Positions 44,769-53,968 of a stretch of DNA of 64,000 nt are shown piece by piece. The position numbers and the translations under genes are program-made. The DNA is from Pseudomonas sp. CFBP 13711. Its GTDB lineage: Bacteria; Pseudomonadota; Gammaproteobacteria; Pseudomonadales; Pseudomonadaceae. Position 1 is the first letter of the stretch. Each line of letters starts with the position of its first letter. Location: positions 310,001 through 374,000 of the forward strand of contig NZ_JACYVI010000001.1 in NCBI RefSeq assembly GCF_014842265.1. The letters are read 5' to 3'. The notes beneath the pieces were generated by a model. That model worked only from the letters and a program-made list of their open reading frames with translations. It searched no databases and had not been told where the DNA came from.

Positions 44769-45836
44769 TTACAGCTTGCCGTCGGCAGCCATCTGCACGT
44801 AGCTCGGGTCGAAGTGCAGCTTGAGGTTGGCCTTGTCGCCTTCGGTCACGCTGTTGGCGAAGGTCATGCCGACCGCGCTGGCGTCTTTGGCGCCTTCGCC
44901 CAGCAGGCCGTGGTCGAAGGAGAAGTCAGCGACCTTGCGCATGGTCGTCGGCAGCTGCTTGCTGGTGGCGAACTCCAGCGCTTCTTTAGGCGTGGCGAAC
45001 AGCTTGGTGGTGTCCAGTTGCGACTGGAATCCGGCCAGATCAGTGCCCGACGCCTGGGCCATGTGCTCCAGCGCGGCTTTGGATTCGGCGGATTTTGCGT
45101 TCATCAGCGCCACCACTTCAAACCACGCGCCGGTCAGGGCTTTGCCCAAAGCCGGGTTGTCTTTCAGGGTCTGGGTGTTGACCACCATCATGTCCATAAT
45201 CTCGCCGGGGATCTTGCTGGAGTCGAACACTTCGGTGACGCCGGGCTTGGCCTTGATCTCCGAGAGCATCGGGTTCCAGGTGGTGACGGCCTTGACCTCG
45301 CTGGTGTTGAACGCGGCGGCGATGTCGGCGTCGGAGGTGTTGACGACTTTCAGGTCTTTTTCAGTCAGGTCCACCGAGTCCAGGGCGCGGGCGAGCAGGT
45401 AGTGGGACACCGACAGCTCGACCAGGTTGACGTCCATGCCCTTGAGGTCGGTGACTTTCTTGCCGTCGCCCTTGATGACGATGCCGTCGTTGCCGTTGGA
45501 GAAGTCGCTGACCACCAGCGCGGTGCTTTCAACGCCGCCGGCGGCCGGGATGGTGAGGGCGTCCATGTTGGTCATGGTGCAACCGTCGAACTGGCCGGCG
45601 GTGTACTGGTTGATCGATTCGACGTAGTCGTTGAGCTGGGTGACTTTGATGTGGATGCCGTACTTCTTGGCCCACTTGTCGACGATGCCTTGAGTCCCTG
45701 CGTATTCCCATGGCATCCAGCCGGCGTAAATGGTCCAGCAGACGTCGAAATCTTTTTTCGGGGCGGCGGTGGCCGAAAGGCTCAATGCGGCAAAGACGCC
45801 TGCGGTGAGCAGGCTGAACAGACGGGACTTTTGCAT
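44769..45836 (-). CDS. ABC transporter substrate-binding protein, guanidine/urea-type
   Basis: A 355-residue periplasmic protein with a signal peptide (QKSRLFSLLTAGVFAALSLS, cleavage after ATA) and an NMT1/taurine-like fold (FDVCWTIYAGWMPWEYAG). Annotated in homologues as urea-binding, but its guanidine-I riboswitch implies guanidine or a derivative as the physiological signal. First gene of the operon. Start at ATG 45836. Confidence 0.92.
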   Translation of the reverse strand: MQKSRLFSLLTAGVFAALSLSATAAPKKDFDVCWTIYAGWMPWEYAGTQGIVDKWAKKYGIHIKVTQLNDYVESINQYTAGQFDGCTMTNMDALTIPAAGGVESTALVVSDFSNGNDGIVIKGDGKKVTDLKGMDVNLVELSVSHYLLARALDSVDLTEKDLKVVNTSDADIAAAFNTSEVKAVTTWNPMLSEIKAKPGVTEVFDSSKIPGEIMDMMVVNTQTLKDNPALGKALTGAWFEVVALMNAKSAESKAALEHMAQASGTDLAGFQSQLDTTKLFATPKEALEFATSKQLPTTMRKVADFSFDHGLLGEGAKDASAVGMTFANSVTEGDKANLKLHFDPSYVQMAADGKL

Positions 45837-45878
45837 GGGGTGTCTCCAGTAGCGAAAAGGGACGGTCAGGAGCACGGC

Positions 45879-45893
45879 GACACCACTGGTGTC
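45879..45893 (-). promoter_or_regulatory. Hairpin between riboswitch and first gene
   Basis: GACACC, loop AGT, GGTGTC: a perfect 6-bp stem directly after the riboswitch core and before the ribosome binding region. Probably part of the expression platform. Confidence 0.5.
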
Positions 45894-45895
45894 CT

Positions 45896-45998
45896 GTCTC
45901 CCGGGCTTTTATCCCGCCGTGTAACCTCTACTGGAGGTCGCCAACTCTCGGACCAGCCACTCGCGAAACGCGAGCCGGAACCCTAGTCGGCTATTGCA
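45896..45998 (-). ncRNA. Guanidine-I riboswitch (ykkC)
   Basis: On the minus strand the conserved blocks occur in order: CTAGGGTTCCG, then CTGGTCCGAGAG, and ACACGGCGGGATAAAAGCCC followed by GGGAGACAG. These are the hallmark segments of the ykkC class, which binds guanidinium and turns on export or degradation genes. It precedes the transporter-carboxylase operon by about 60 bases. Confidence 0.95.
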
Positions 45999-46274
45999 AA
46001 TTATGGTGCCGCGAACCTGTGGTGACTCCTGCACATCCTCTTCCAAGCGAGAGTTGTGCCAAGTTGCGAAAACCCTTGTGGCGCCTGAGCTGGGCGGGCG
46101 CAGGTGGTTTGACGACGGGCGAGACGTGCACTGATGCAGGGCGCCGTCTGGCGCCTGGGGACCGCGGTGGGGCACTAGGTCTGCAATTCGGAGTCTCAGT
46201 TAACGTTCTCGGCAGTTTCGAGAACGCCGACCAGCGCCGCTGGTTCGAGCTCTACCGCGGTCCGGGAGGCCGCC

Positions 46275-46850
46275 ATGTATCGACGATTGCTTACCGCTTT
46301 GATGACGTTGTCCCTGGCAGGTTGTTACGGAGGTTATTACGAATCAGAAAGCTACACGCAGCCGATCTATAGCAGTGGCTACAGCAGCGGTTACGTGTAC
46401 GACAGTTATCGCCCGGTCGCTCCGGTGTATTCCGGAGGGGCGGTGTATTACTCCTCGCCGCGTTACTACTCTGCCCCTCGCTATTACGCGCCGCCACCGC
46501 GTTATTACGCGCCTCCACCCCGTTATTACGGGCCTGGATACGGCGGAGGTCGCCCCGGTTACGGAGGTCGCCCGGGTTATGGTGGCGGCAACTGGAATGG
46601 TGGGGGCGGCGGTTACCACGGAGGGGGTGGCTATAACGGTGGTGGCAACGGTTATCGTCCACCACCCCAAGGCCCGAGACCCGGAGGCGGCAATGGCCCA
46701 GGGCCAGGCGGCGGTTGGCATGGCAATCCGGGTGGGGGCGGCGGTGGCGGTGGTCCTCGCCCAGGCCCCGGCGGATCTGGCGGCAATCACCGCGAAGACG
46801 GCGGTTTCGGTCGCGGCGGACACGGCGGACCGGGCGGCGGCAATCGCTGA
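46275..46850 (+). CDS. Gly/Tyr/Pro-rich lipoprotein
   Basis: A 191-residue secreted protein with a lipoprotein signal (LLTALMTLSLAGC, Cys at residue 17). The rest is low complexity: tyrosine-rich (YYAPPPRYYAPPPRYYG) then glycine-rich. Likely outer-membrane anchored; function unknown. Followed by a strong terminator. Confidence 0.85.
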   Translation: MYRRLLTALMTLSLAGCYGGYYESESYTQPIYSSGYSSGYVYDSYRPVAPVYSGGAVYYSSPRYYSAPRYYAPPPRYYAPPPRYYGPGYGGGRPGYGGRPGYGGGNWNGGGGGYHGGGGYNGGGNGYRPPPQGPRPGGGNGPGPGGGWHGNPGGGGGGGGPRPGPGGSGGNHREDGGFGRGGHGGPGGGNR

Positions 46851-46860
46851 CTGATACAAG

Positions 46861-46888
46861 AACGGCGCTCCGAGGAGCGCCGTTTTTT
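46861..46888 (+). terminator. Rho-independent terminator after the lipoprotein gene
   Basis: AACGGCGCTC and GAGCGCCGTT stem with a CGAG loop followed by a T-run, 10 bases after the stop. Confidence 0.93.
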
Positions 46889-46920
46889 ATGGGTTGTATG
46901 GATGACCCGATCGGCCAGCG

Positions 46921-47206
46921 TGTACGCATTCCAAATGAAGGACCGGCTTCAGCCGGGAAGAGGCCCGTCTATTCACCCTCACATTTGCGGTGTGGCATCT
47001 GACGCTTTCCCGGCTAAAGCCGGTCCTACAATGAGATCTCCGCCAATCCCGCTGAATGCACGCGATTCGAATGTAGGACCGGCTTCAGCCGGGAAGAGGC
47101 CCGTCCATTCACCCTCACATTTGCGGTGTAGCACCCGACGGTTTCCCGGCTAAAGCCAGTCCCACAGAAAGTACGCATTCCATTAGTGGGACCGGCTTTA
47201 GCCGGG
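46921..47206. repeat. REP cluster (five REP cores in two near-identical units)
   Basis: GGACCGGCTTCAGCCGGG-type cores alternate with the inverse CCCGGCTAAAGCCGG: near 46940, 47009, 47073, 47145 and 47186. The segments with GAAGAGGCCCGTC and CACCCTCACATTTGCGGTGT are repeated almost exactly, so the cluster grew by tandem duplication. Confidence 0.88.
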
Positions 47207-47251
47207 AAGGCGCCCGTTTGAACACCGTCCATGCAGGCATGAATTCAAGCC

Positions 47252-48364
47252 TCAATACTCCGACAAATCCGCCAGCGGGTGCCGTCCTTCCCAGGCCTTC
47301 TCGAAATGTGCGTCCACCACCGCCAGCGGAATCGTGGCGATGTCCTGCCAGTGCCAGTGAGGCGTTTGGTCCTTGTCGATCAACCGCGCCCGCACCCCCT
47401 CGGCAAACTCGGGGTGCCGGCAGCAGTTCAGGGCCATGGCGTATTCCATCTGAAACACCTCGGCCAGCGACAAATGCCGCGCCCGCTCAATCTGCTCCCA
47501 CACCAGATGCGCCGTCATCGGGCAGCCGTCAGACATCGTTTTCGCCGCCTTGGCCAATAACAGGTCATCGCCATTCAAATGATGTTTCAACGCATTCCAG
47601 GCGCTCGGTGCGTCGGCGATATCCAGCAGCTCATCGATCGTCTCGCGCCGAGGCAGCCATTGCGCGGCGGGCAACTGATCCACCGCCTCCAGTTGCAGCG
47701 CCCTGAACAGGCTGGTCAGTTGCACCTTGGTCTGCTCCTGCCAGTTGAGCTGCAGCAGCCGGTCGATCATTTCCTCCTGCTGATCGTCCAGGAGAAAACG
47801 ATCCGCGAGACCAAGGTCCAGCGCGTCACGGCCGTTGATGTGCGCGCCGGTCAATCCAAGAAACAGCCCCAACTTGCCCGGCAGTCGCGACAGGAACCAA
47901 CTGGCGCCGACGTCAGGAAACAGGCCGATGCTGATTTCCGGCATCGCCAGCCGGCTGCTCGGCGTCACGACACGAATGTTCGCCCCTTGCAGCAAACCCA
48001 TCCCGCCGCCCAGCACATAGCCGTGGCCCCAGCAGATCAGCGGTTTGGGAAAAGTGTGCAGCGTGTAATCCAGCCGGTATTCCGCGGCGAAAAACTGAGC
48101 AGCCAGTGGCGGAACCGTGCCCGGCTGCCCACGCCCGGCCTCGACCAGCGCACGCACGTCGCCACCGGCGCAGAAGGCTTTTTCGCCATTGCCGCGCAGC
48201 AATAGGCAGACGATTTGCGGGTCGCTGGCCCACTCATTAAGGCGGTCCTGCAGCGCCAGAATCATCGGCAGCGACAGGGCATTCAGGGATTTTTCCGCAT
48301 CCAGCGTGGCGATGCCCAGGCGGGCGCCGTCCGTGGTGGTGAGCTCTTCAAATTGCAGATTCAT
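47252..48364 (-). CDS. Enoyl-CoA hydratase/isomerase family, 3-hydroxyisobutyryl-CoA hydrolase-like
   Basis: A 370-residue crotonase-fold protein. Oxyanion-hole segments RGNGEKAFCAGGDVRAL and GHGYVLGGGMGL, catalytic Glu region MPEISIGLFPDVGASWFL, and the C-terminal extension (EVFQMEYAMALNCC, EFAEGVRARLIDKD) that marks the HIBCH/ECH_2 group. Likely role: hydrolysis of 3-hydroxyisobutyryl-CoA in valine breakdown or a related thioester. Single gene, convergent with the lipoprotein gene. Confidence 0.9.
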   Translation of the reverse strand: MNLQFEELTTTDGARLGIATLDAEKSLNALSLPMILALQDRLNEWASDPQIVCLLLRGNGEKAFCAGGDVRALVEAGRGQPGTVPPLAAQFFAAEYRLDYTLHTFPKPLICWGHGYVLGGGMGLLQGANIRVVTPSSRLAMPEISIGLFPDVGASWFLSRLPGKLGLFLGLTGAHINGRDALDLGLADRFLLDDQQEEMIDRLLQLNWQEQTKVQLTSLFRALQLEAVDQLPAAQWLPRRETIDELLDIADAPSAWNALKHHLNGDDLLLAKAAKTMSDGCPMTAHLVWEQIERARHLSLAEVFQMEYAMALNCCRHPEFAEGVRARLIDKDQTPHWHWQDIATIPLAVVDAHFEKAWEGRHPLADLSEY

Positions 48365-48535
48365 CGTGACCTCTTGTCAGTGGTACGGGGATCTATCGAG
48401 AGTTGTGAGTCCCCGCGACGCCCGGAAGTTGCAAACCGGCGGCTGTGAACGAGTGTAGGAAGATCCGACGGCGCCGCGCTGGAAATAATCAGCCACAGTC
48501 CCTAAAGTTGCGCATTGTTTCTGCCGGATCACACC

Positions 48536-49231
48536 ATGACAAACGACGACCGCATCAAACTGGAGGCCAGCTGGAAGCAGGCCCTGCGCGACGAGTTCGA
48601 AAAGCCTTACATGGGCGAGCTGCGCGAATTTCTGCGTCAGGAGCATGCGGCGGGCAAGGAAATCTATCCGCCGGGGCCGCTGATCTTCAATGCGCTGAAC
48701 TCAACGCCGCTGGATAACGTGAAAGTGGTCATCCTCGGCCAGGACCCTTATCACGGCCCCAATCAGGCCCACGGCCTGTGCTTCTCGGTGCAGCCGGGCG
48801 TGCCGGCGCCGCCTTCGCTGGTCAACATCTACAAAGAGCTCAAGCGCGACCTGAACATTGACATCCCCAATCACGGCTATCTGCAGTCGTGGGCGGAGCA
48901 GGGCGTGTTGATGCTCAACACCACGCTCACCGTCGAGCGCGCCAACGCCGCGTCCCATGCCGGCAAGGGCTGGCAGCACTTCACTGACAAGATCATCGAA
49001 ACGGTGAGCGCTCATCAGCCGCACCTGGTATTCCTGCTGTGGGGCGCCCATGCCCAGAGCAAGAAAAAGCTGATCGATGCGTCCAAGCACCTGATCCTGA
49101 CCGCCGTGCACCCGTCGCCGCTGTCGGCGTACAAGGGGTTTATCGGATGTGGGCATTTTGGTCTGGTGAACAAGTTTCTGGAGCAGAACGGCCTGGCGCC
49201 GATTGAGTGGCGATTGCCGGCTGTTGTCTAG
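48536..49231 (+). CDS. ung: Uracil-DNA glycosylase
   Basis: A 231-residue protein with the UDG family-1 motifs: [14 protein letters not shown] (water-activating Asp), NTTLTVE, and [11 protein letters not shown] with the catalytic His loop. Removes uracil from DNA as the first step of base excision repair. Start at ATG 48536; a TTG at 48515 is in frame but does not match the family. Confidence 0.97.
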   Translation: MTNDDRIKLEASWKQALRDEFEKPYMGELREFLRQEHAAGKEIYPPGPLIFNALNSTPLDNVKVVILGQDPYHGPNQAHGLCFSVQPGVPAPPSLVNIYKELKRDLNIDIPNHGYLQSWAEQGVLMLNTTLTVERANAASHAGKGWQHFTDKIIETVSAHQPHLVFLLWGAHAQSKKKLIDASKHLILTAVHPSPLSAYKGFIGCGHFGLVNKFLEQNGLAPIEWRLPAVV

Positions 49232-49380
49232 CGCGGGATGACGTCAGAAGTTGGGGTACTCCTGACACCGGATCATTCCTGGACAGACGCAGACCTTGTG
49301 GGAATGACCGGGGTGGCGTTCCACCTTGCTCACGAAGACGGTATTTCAACCGCTGAAAATTTAGCGGATGTACTGACCTC

Positions 49381-49405
49381 TTCGCGAGCAAGCTCGCTCC
49401 CACAT
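49381..49405. repeat. Single REP element
   Basis: TTCGCGAGCAAGCTCGCTCC plus CACAT, same family as the REP pair in the carboxylase gene, in the gap between ung and the AbrB-like gene. Confidence 0.75.
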
Positions 49406-49418
49406 GTCGAGTGAGTCG

Positions 49419-50450
49419 TTAACCCAGCCGTCGATCCCAATACCGAAACAACGGCTCGGCCAGAAACAACACAAACAACAACCTCATCACCTGCATCGCC
49501 GTCACCAGCGGCACCGACAGCTGCAGCACCTCCGCCGTCAGGCTCATTTCGGCAATCCCGCCCGGCATCATCCCCAGGGTCAACGAGCGCAAATCCAGAT
49601 GGGTCAGCGTGCTCAGCCCCAGTGCGCACAACGCCGCGATGCTCATCGTCAGCGCCGTCCCCAGCAACGTGCGGCCGATGAACGACGGCGCGCGGCGAAA
49701 GAACGCCCGGTTGAAGTGGCAACCCAGGCCGCTGCCGATCAGCCACTGCCCCAGCTGACTGCCGCCCTGGGGCAGGCCGATGTGCAAATCGAAACTGACG
49801 CTGATTACCGCGCTGATCAGCAACGGGCCGAATAGCCACGGATTGGGTTGTTTCAGACGCTCCCAGCCCCAGGCCACCAACGCGCCCAGCGGAAACAACA
49901 GCAGCAGCCACCGCCAATCCACCACCGTCCCATGGGAAGGCGGGCCGCCATCGCCCATCAAATACTTGAAGATCGCCGGCACGCACAGCACCACTGCCAG
50001 CACCCGCAGGCTCTGCCCGGCGGCGACGTTGCTGAGAATCGCGCCGTTGCGTGCGCCGAGGTTGACCATCTCGCCCGAACCGCCGGGCATGCTGGAAAAG
50101 AACGCCGTGGCGCGGTCCTCGCCGGTGCGCAGCATCAGCCACACGCCAACCACGCTGGAGACGCTGGTCACCAGTGCGCCGATGAAAATCAGGCCGAAGT
50201 GCGAGAGGACTTGTTCGATGACGACGGGGGTGAAGTGCAGGCCGATGCCGATGCCGACCACCCATTGGCCGCATTTGCGGCCGCCGGGAATTTCAGCCAG
50301 CTGCCAGGGGGTGAGGCAGCGGACCAGGATGATCGCCAGTAACGAGCCGACCATCCAGGGCAGTGGCCAGCCAACCTGACTGGCGAGAAATCCCCCCAGC
50401 AGGCCGACCAGCGGTGTGCCCCACCACGTGCTGAATGGCCGGTCAGACAT
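49419..50450 (-). CDS. AbrB-family inner-membrane protein (putative transporter)
   Basis: A 343-residue protein with about ten hydrophobic helices and the duplicated AbrB signature: ASQVGWPLPWMVGSLLAI and FFSSMPGGSGEMV in the first half, TLGMMPGGIAEMSLTAE in the second. Often labelled ammonia monooxygenase-like, but that is not established. Its start overlaps the tctA stop by 8 bases, so it belongs to the tct operon and may help the tricarboxylate system. Confidence 0.88.
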   Translation of the reverse strand: MSDRPFSTWWGTPLVGLLGGFLASQVGWPLPWMVGSLLAIILVRCLTPWQLAEIPGGRKCGQWVVGIGIGLHFTPVVIEQVLSHFGLIFIGALVTSVSSVVGVWLMLRTGEDRATAFFSSMPGGSGEMVNLGARNGAILSNVAAGQSLRVLAVVLCVPAIFKYLMGDGGPPSHGTVVDWRWLLLLFPLGALVAWGWERLKQPNPWLFGPLLISAVISVSFDLHIGLPQGGSQLGQWLIGSGLGCHFNRAFFRRAPSFIGRTLLGTALTMSIAALCALGLSTLTHLDLRSLTLGMMPGGIAEMSLTAEVLQLSVPLVTAMQVMRLLFVLFLAEPLFRYWDRRLG

Positions 50451-51957
50451 CGGCCAGCGCGCGACGCTGCCTGGAGCGTTTGCGCCAGATGCGGATCAGC
50501 GGGAACACCAGCATGAACGCCGTCACGACCCACATGCCCAGGGTGATCGGGCTCGACCACAGAATCTCCAGGCCGCCGTTGGAAATCGACAACGCGCGAC
50601 GCAGGTTTTGCTCCATCAACCCACCGAGGATGAACCCCAGCAGAATCGGCGACAGCGGGAAATCCAGCTTGCGCAGGATGTAACCGAAGATGCCGATGCC
50701 GACCATCAGGAACAGATCGAAGGTGGTGGCATGCACCGCGTATACGCCGATCCCGGTGATGATCGCGATCACCGGCACCAGTGCCCAGTTCGGCACCGAC
50801 AGGATGCGGGTGAAGATGCGGATCATCGGGATGTTGAGGATCACCAGCATGATGTTGGCGACGAACAACGACGCGATCAGGCCCCAGACGATGTCCGGTT
50901 GCTGCTGAAACAGCAGCGGCCCCGGCGTGATGTTGTACAGCGACAGGGCGCCGATCATCACCGCCGTGGTGCCCGAACCCGGCACGCCCAGCGTCAGCAT
51001 CGGCACCAGCGCGCCGCAGGCCGTCGCGCCAATGGCGGTTTCCGGCGCTGCCAGACCGCGCATGTCGCCCTGTCCGAATTTGCCGCTCGCGCCGGCGATG
51101 CGTTTCTCGGACATGTAGGTCACGGCGCTGGCCAGCGTCGCGCCCGCACCCGGCAACACGCCCATGATGAAACCCATCAGACCGCAACGGATGTTCACCC
51201 AAAAGACCGAACTGGCCTCATTGAAGTTAAACATCATGCGGCCGGTGGCTTTCACCGCTTCCTGGCCGCGATGGGTTTTCTCCAGCAACAACAGGATTTC
51301 ACTGATCGAGAACAGGCCCAGCACCAGCACGACGAACTGAATGCCGTCAGCCAGATGGATGTTGTCGCCAGTGAAACGGTACACGCCACTGTTGGCGTCG
51401 ATACCGATGCTCGACAGAAACAGCCCGATCAACGCAGCGACAAAGGTCTTCAGCGGTCGATCACCGGCCATGCCGCCCAGGCAGACGATCGCGAAAACCA
51501 TCAGCACGAAGTACTCCGCAGGACCAAATGCAATCGCCCATTTCGCCAGCAGCGGCGCGAACATGACCATGCCGCAGGTGGCGATGAACGCGCCGATGAA
51601 CGAACTCCATGCCGACAGCGACAACGCCACGCCGGCCATGCCCTGACGCGCCATCGGGTAGCCGTCCAGCGCGGTCATTACGGTCGATGCTTCGCCCGGA
51701 ATGTTGAGCAGGATGGAGCTGATGCGGCCGCCGTATTCGCAGCCCAGGTACACCGCCGCCAACAGGATCAATGCTGACTCCGGCGGCAGGCCCAATGCGA
51801 AGGCGATCGGGATCAACAGCGCCACACCGTTGATCGGACCCAAGCCGGGGAGCAGGCCGACGACAGTGCCGATCAGCGTGCCGGACAGGGCGGTGATCAG
51901 GTTGTAAGGGGTCAGCGCGACGCCGAAGCCCTGGCCGAGATAGCCGAGAGTGTCCAT
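50443..51957 (-). CDS. tctA: Tripartite tricarboxylate transporter large permease TctA
   Basis: A 504-residue inner-membrane protein, start at ATG 51957. TctA hallmarks: GTVVGLLPGLGPINGVALL near the N-terminus and a second glycine loop MGFIMGVLPGAGATLASAV. About twelve membrane helices. With TctB and the binding protein TctC it imports citrate-type acids using the ion gradient. One base separates it from the tctB stop. Confidence 0.95.
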   Translation of the reverse strand: MDTLGYLGQGFGVALTPYNLITALSGTLIGTVVGLLPGLGPINGVALLIPIAFALGLPPESALILLAAVYLGCEYGGRISSILLNIPGEASTVMTALDGYPMARQGMAGVALSLSAWSSFIGAFIATCGMVMFAPLLAKWAIAFGPAEYFVLMVFAIVCLGGMAGDRPLKTFVAALIGLFLSSIGIDANSGVYRFTGDNIHLADGIQFVVLVLGLFSISEILLLLEKTHRGQEAVKATGRMMFNFNEASSVFWVNIRCGLMGFIMGVLPGAGATLASAVTYMSEKRIAGASGKFGQGDMRGLAAPETAIGATACGALVPMLTLGVPGSGTTAVMIGALSLYNITPGPLLFQQQPDIVWGLIASLFVANIMLVILNIPMIRIFTRILSVPNWALVPVIAIITGIGVYAVHATTFDLFLMVGIGIFGYILRKLDFPLSPILLGFILGGLMEQNLRRALSISNGGLEILWSSPITLGMWVVTAFMLVFPLIRIWRKRSRQRRALADV

Positions 51958-51958
51958 A

Positions 51959-52417
51959 TCAGTTCTCCATAACGTCGAGCAGACCGAGGGGCAGGGGCAC
52001 ATCCATCACTTTGTCGAACAGCACGTACAGCGCGATGCTCATGAAGGTGATGATCACGACACTCGGCAGCCAGCGGCCGCCGTACAGACGCGCCATGGGA
52101 ATCCCGATCAGAATGCTGCTCAGCACAAAACCCAACGGCTCGAACAGCCCGGCGAACACCAGCAGCAGCACGGTGCAGATGCCGATCTTGATCAGTGTCG
52201 GACGGTCCAGCGCCGGCTCTTCCTCGGAATGCACGATCGGCGTCGGACGAATCGCCATGTACAGCAGCGAAATGCCCATCAGCGCCAGCATCAGCAGCGG
52301 GAAAGCACGAGGGCCGACGGGTTCGTAGGAAAAGGGCGCCTGATAAGGCCAGGCCATCATTGCCAGGCCGATACAGACCAGCAGCAGCACGACGGCGAAA
52401 ATGCGTTGTATCACCAT
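51959..52417 (-). CDS. tctB: Tripartite tricarboxylate transporter small permease TctB
   Basis: A 152-residue protein with four membrane helices (IFAVVLLLVCIGLAMMAW, AFPLLMLALMGISLLYMAI, ICTVLLLVFAGLFEPLGFVL, VVIITFMSIALYVLF). Start at ATG 52417, with GGGAG 7 bases upstream. Small permease of the TctCBA system, in operon with tctA. Confidence 0.92.
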   Translation of the reverse strand: MVIQRIFAVVLLLVCIGLAMMAWPYQAPFSYEPVGPRAFPLLMLALMGISLLYMAIRPTPIVHSEEEPALDRPTLIKIGICTVLLLVFAGLFEPLGFVLSSILIGIPMARLYGGRWLPSVVIITFMSIALYVLFDKVMDVPLPLGLLDVMEN

Positions 52418-52491
52418 GGAAAACTCCCGGATCACGCCACCGCACAGGCGGCGTAATCCTCAGCCAATCAAGTACGCTTCGATGGGTTCAG

Positions 52492-53472
52492 TCACTGAAT
52501 CAGGCCGAATTCCTTGGCCAGCGTCTTGTACTCGGCGACGCGGGTTTTCACGTACTTGTCGAGCTCTTCGCCGGTCATGGCGAACGGGAACAGCTCACGC
52601 TGATCGCGCAGCTTGGCGAAGTCTTCCGAGGCCAGCAGCTTGTCGAACGCCGCTTTCCACCAGTTGTAGTCCTCGTCCGACACCTTTGGCCCCAGATAGA
52701 AACCGCGCACCACCGGCCAGACGATGTCGTAGCCCTGTTCTTTCGCGGTCGGGATGTTCTTCATTTCCGGCTCGTCCAGACGTTCTTCGGAGAACACCGC
52801 CAGCAGGCGCATGTCGCCGCTGAGAATGTGCGGCATGGAGTCGGAAATGTCGGTGGAGCCCACTTGAATGTGCCCGCCGAGCAGGGCAGTGGCGATTTCA
52901 CCGCCGCCTTCGAGGGCGACATAACGCAGTTCCCGCGGGTTAATGCCGGCGGCCTTGGCAATCAGCGCGGTCTGCATCCAGTCCTGGCTGCCCACGGTAC
53001 CGCCGGAGCCGATGACCACTTTGCCCGGGTCGGCCTTCAGTGCTTTAACCAGATCGTCGAGGTTCTTGTAGGGCGAATCGGCCTTGACCGCGATCGCGCC
53101 GTAGCTGGTGCCGACGGCGGCCAGCCAGCGCACGGCGTTCTCGTCAAAACGGCCGAACTTGCCCTGGGCCAGGTTCAACAGCGAGCCGCTGGACCAGGCC
53201 ACCAGCGTACCGGCGTCGGCCGGACGCTGAGCGACCACCGCGTTGTAGGCCACGGCGCCGACGCCGCCCGGCATGTAGGTGACGCGCATCGGTTTGGAGA
53301 GGATCTTCTCGTTGATCAGCGCGCTTTGCGCCAGTTTGCAGGTCAGGTCGAAGCCGCCACCGGGCGAGGCCGGCGCGATGCATTCAGGACGATTGGGCTC
53401 AGCGGCCCACAATTGGGTGGCCATCAGCATGCAGCTGGCGGCGACGCTGATATGGCGCAACGATAGGTTCAT
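52492..53472 (-). CDS. tctC: Tripartite tricarboxylate transporter binding protein TctC
   Basis: A 326-residue periplasmic protein with signal peptide (SVAASCMLMATQLWA) and TctC/Bug features (CIAPASPGGGFDLTCKLAQ, MPGGVGAVAYN, VIGSGGTVGSQDWMQT). It delivers tricarboxylates to TctAB and may inform the TctE sensor. First gene of the operon; divergent from tctDE. Confidence 0.95.
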   Translation of the reverse strand: MNLSLRHISVAASCMLMATQLWAAEPNRPECIAPASPGGGFDLTCKLAQSALINEKILSKPMRVTYMPGGVGAVAYNAVVAQRPADAGTLVAWSSGSLLNLAQGKFGRFDENAVRWLAAVGTSYGAIAVKADSPYKNLDDLVKALKADPGKVVIGSGGTVGSQDWMQTALIAKAAGINPRELRYVALEGGGEIATALLGGHIQVGSTDISDSMPHILSGDMRLLAVFSEERLDEPEMKNIPTAKEQGYDIVWPVVRGFYLGPKVSDEDYNWWKAAFDKLLASEDFAKLRDQRELFPFAMTGEELDKYVKTRVAEYKTLAKEFGLIQ

Positions 53473-53968
53473 GGTCCGTCTCCAGAGGAGTTGTTGTTTT
53501 AATGGGGGCAGGCGGTCGTACGTTCGTCAGGCAGTCGTGTCACACCTTCGCAAAACTGCGGGCAGCCAACGTGCAGACGTGACGAAACACCGCGCAACAG
53601 GGCTGCGAGGTGAACAGAAAACATAATGGGATTCAGACGGCGCGAGGGCCGATGATTGCAGTGAGGGCATCACTGATGACTCCGATATTGTTCTTATTGT
53701 TGAAAACGCATCGAGGCGTTTTTCGTCACGACCCTGGCATCAGCAGCGTCACGCGGGACGCAATCGTGACAAGTCGTAACGGGATCGTAATCAGCGAAGC
53801 TTTCATCAACCTTTCAACTACCTTTCACGAAGCGCTCAGGCTGCGTTCGGCTGGACCGTTGCAGAGACGTTGCTCGTCAGCGCCGGAGTCATTCCAGCGC
53901 GCCGGGCCTTCACAGACGACGGCGCGCCTGTAAACTCCGCCCATAAAATGCTCAATGGGGAGAAATCG
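53473..53968. promoter_or_regulatory. Divergent promoter region between tctC and tctD
   Basis: About 495 bases holding both promoters. The response regulator TctD is expected to bind here. No clear protein gene or perfect inverted repeat was picked out. Confidence 0.45.

Noticed and set aside
46291..46929. Long minus-strand and alternate plus-strand frames over the lipoprotein gene
   Set aside because: They arise from the repetitive Gly/Tyr codons; only the plus-strand frame at 46275 has a lipoprotein signal and terminator.
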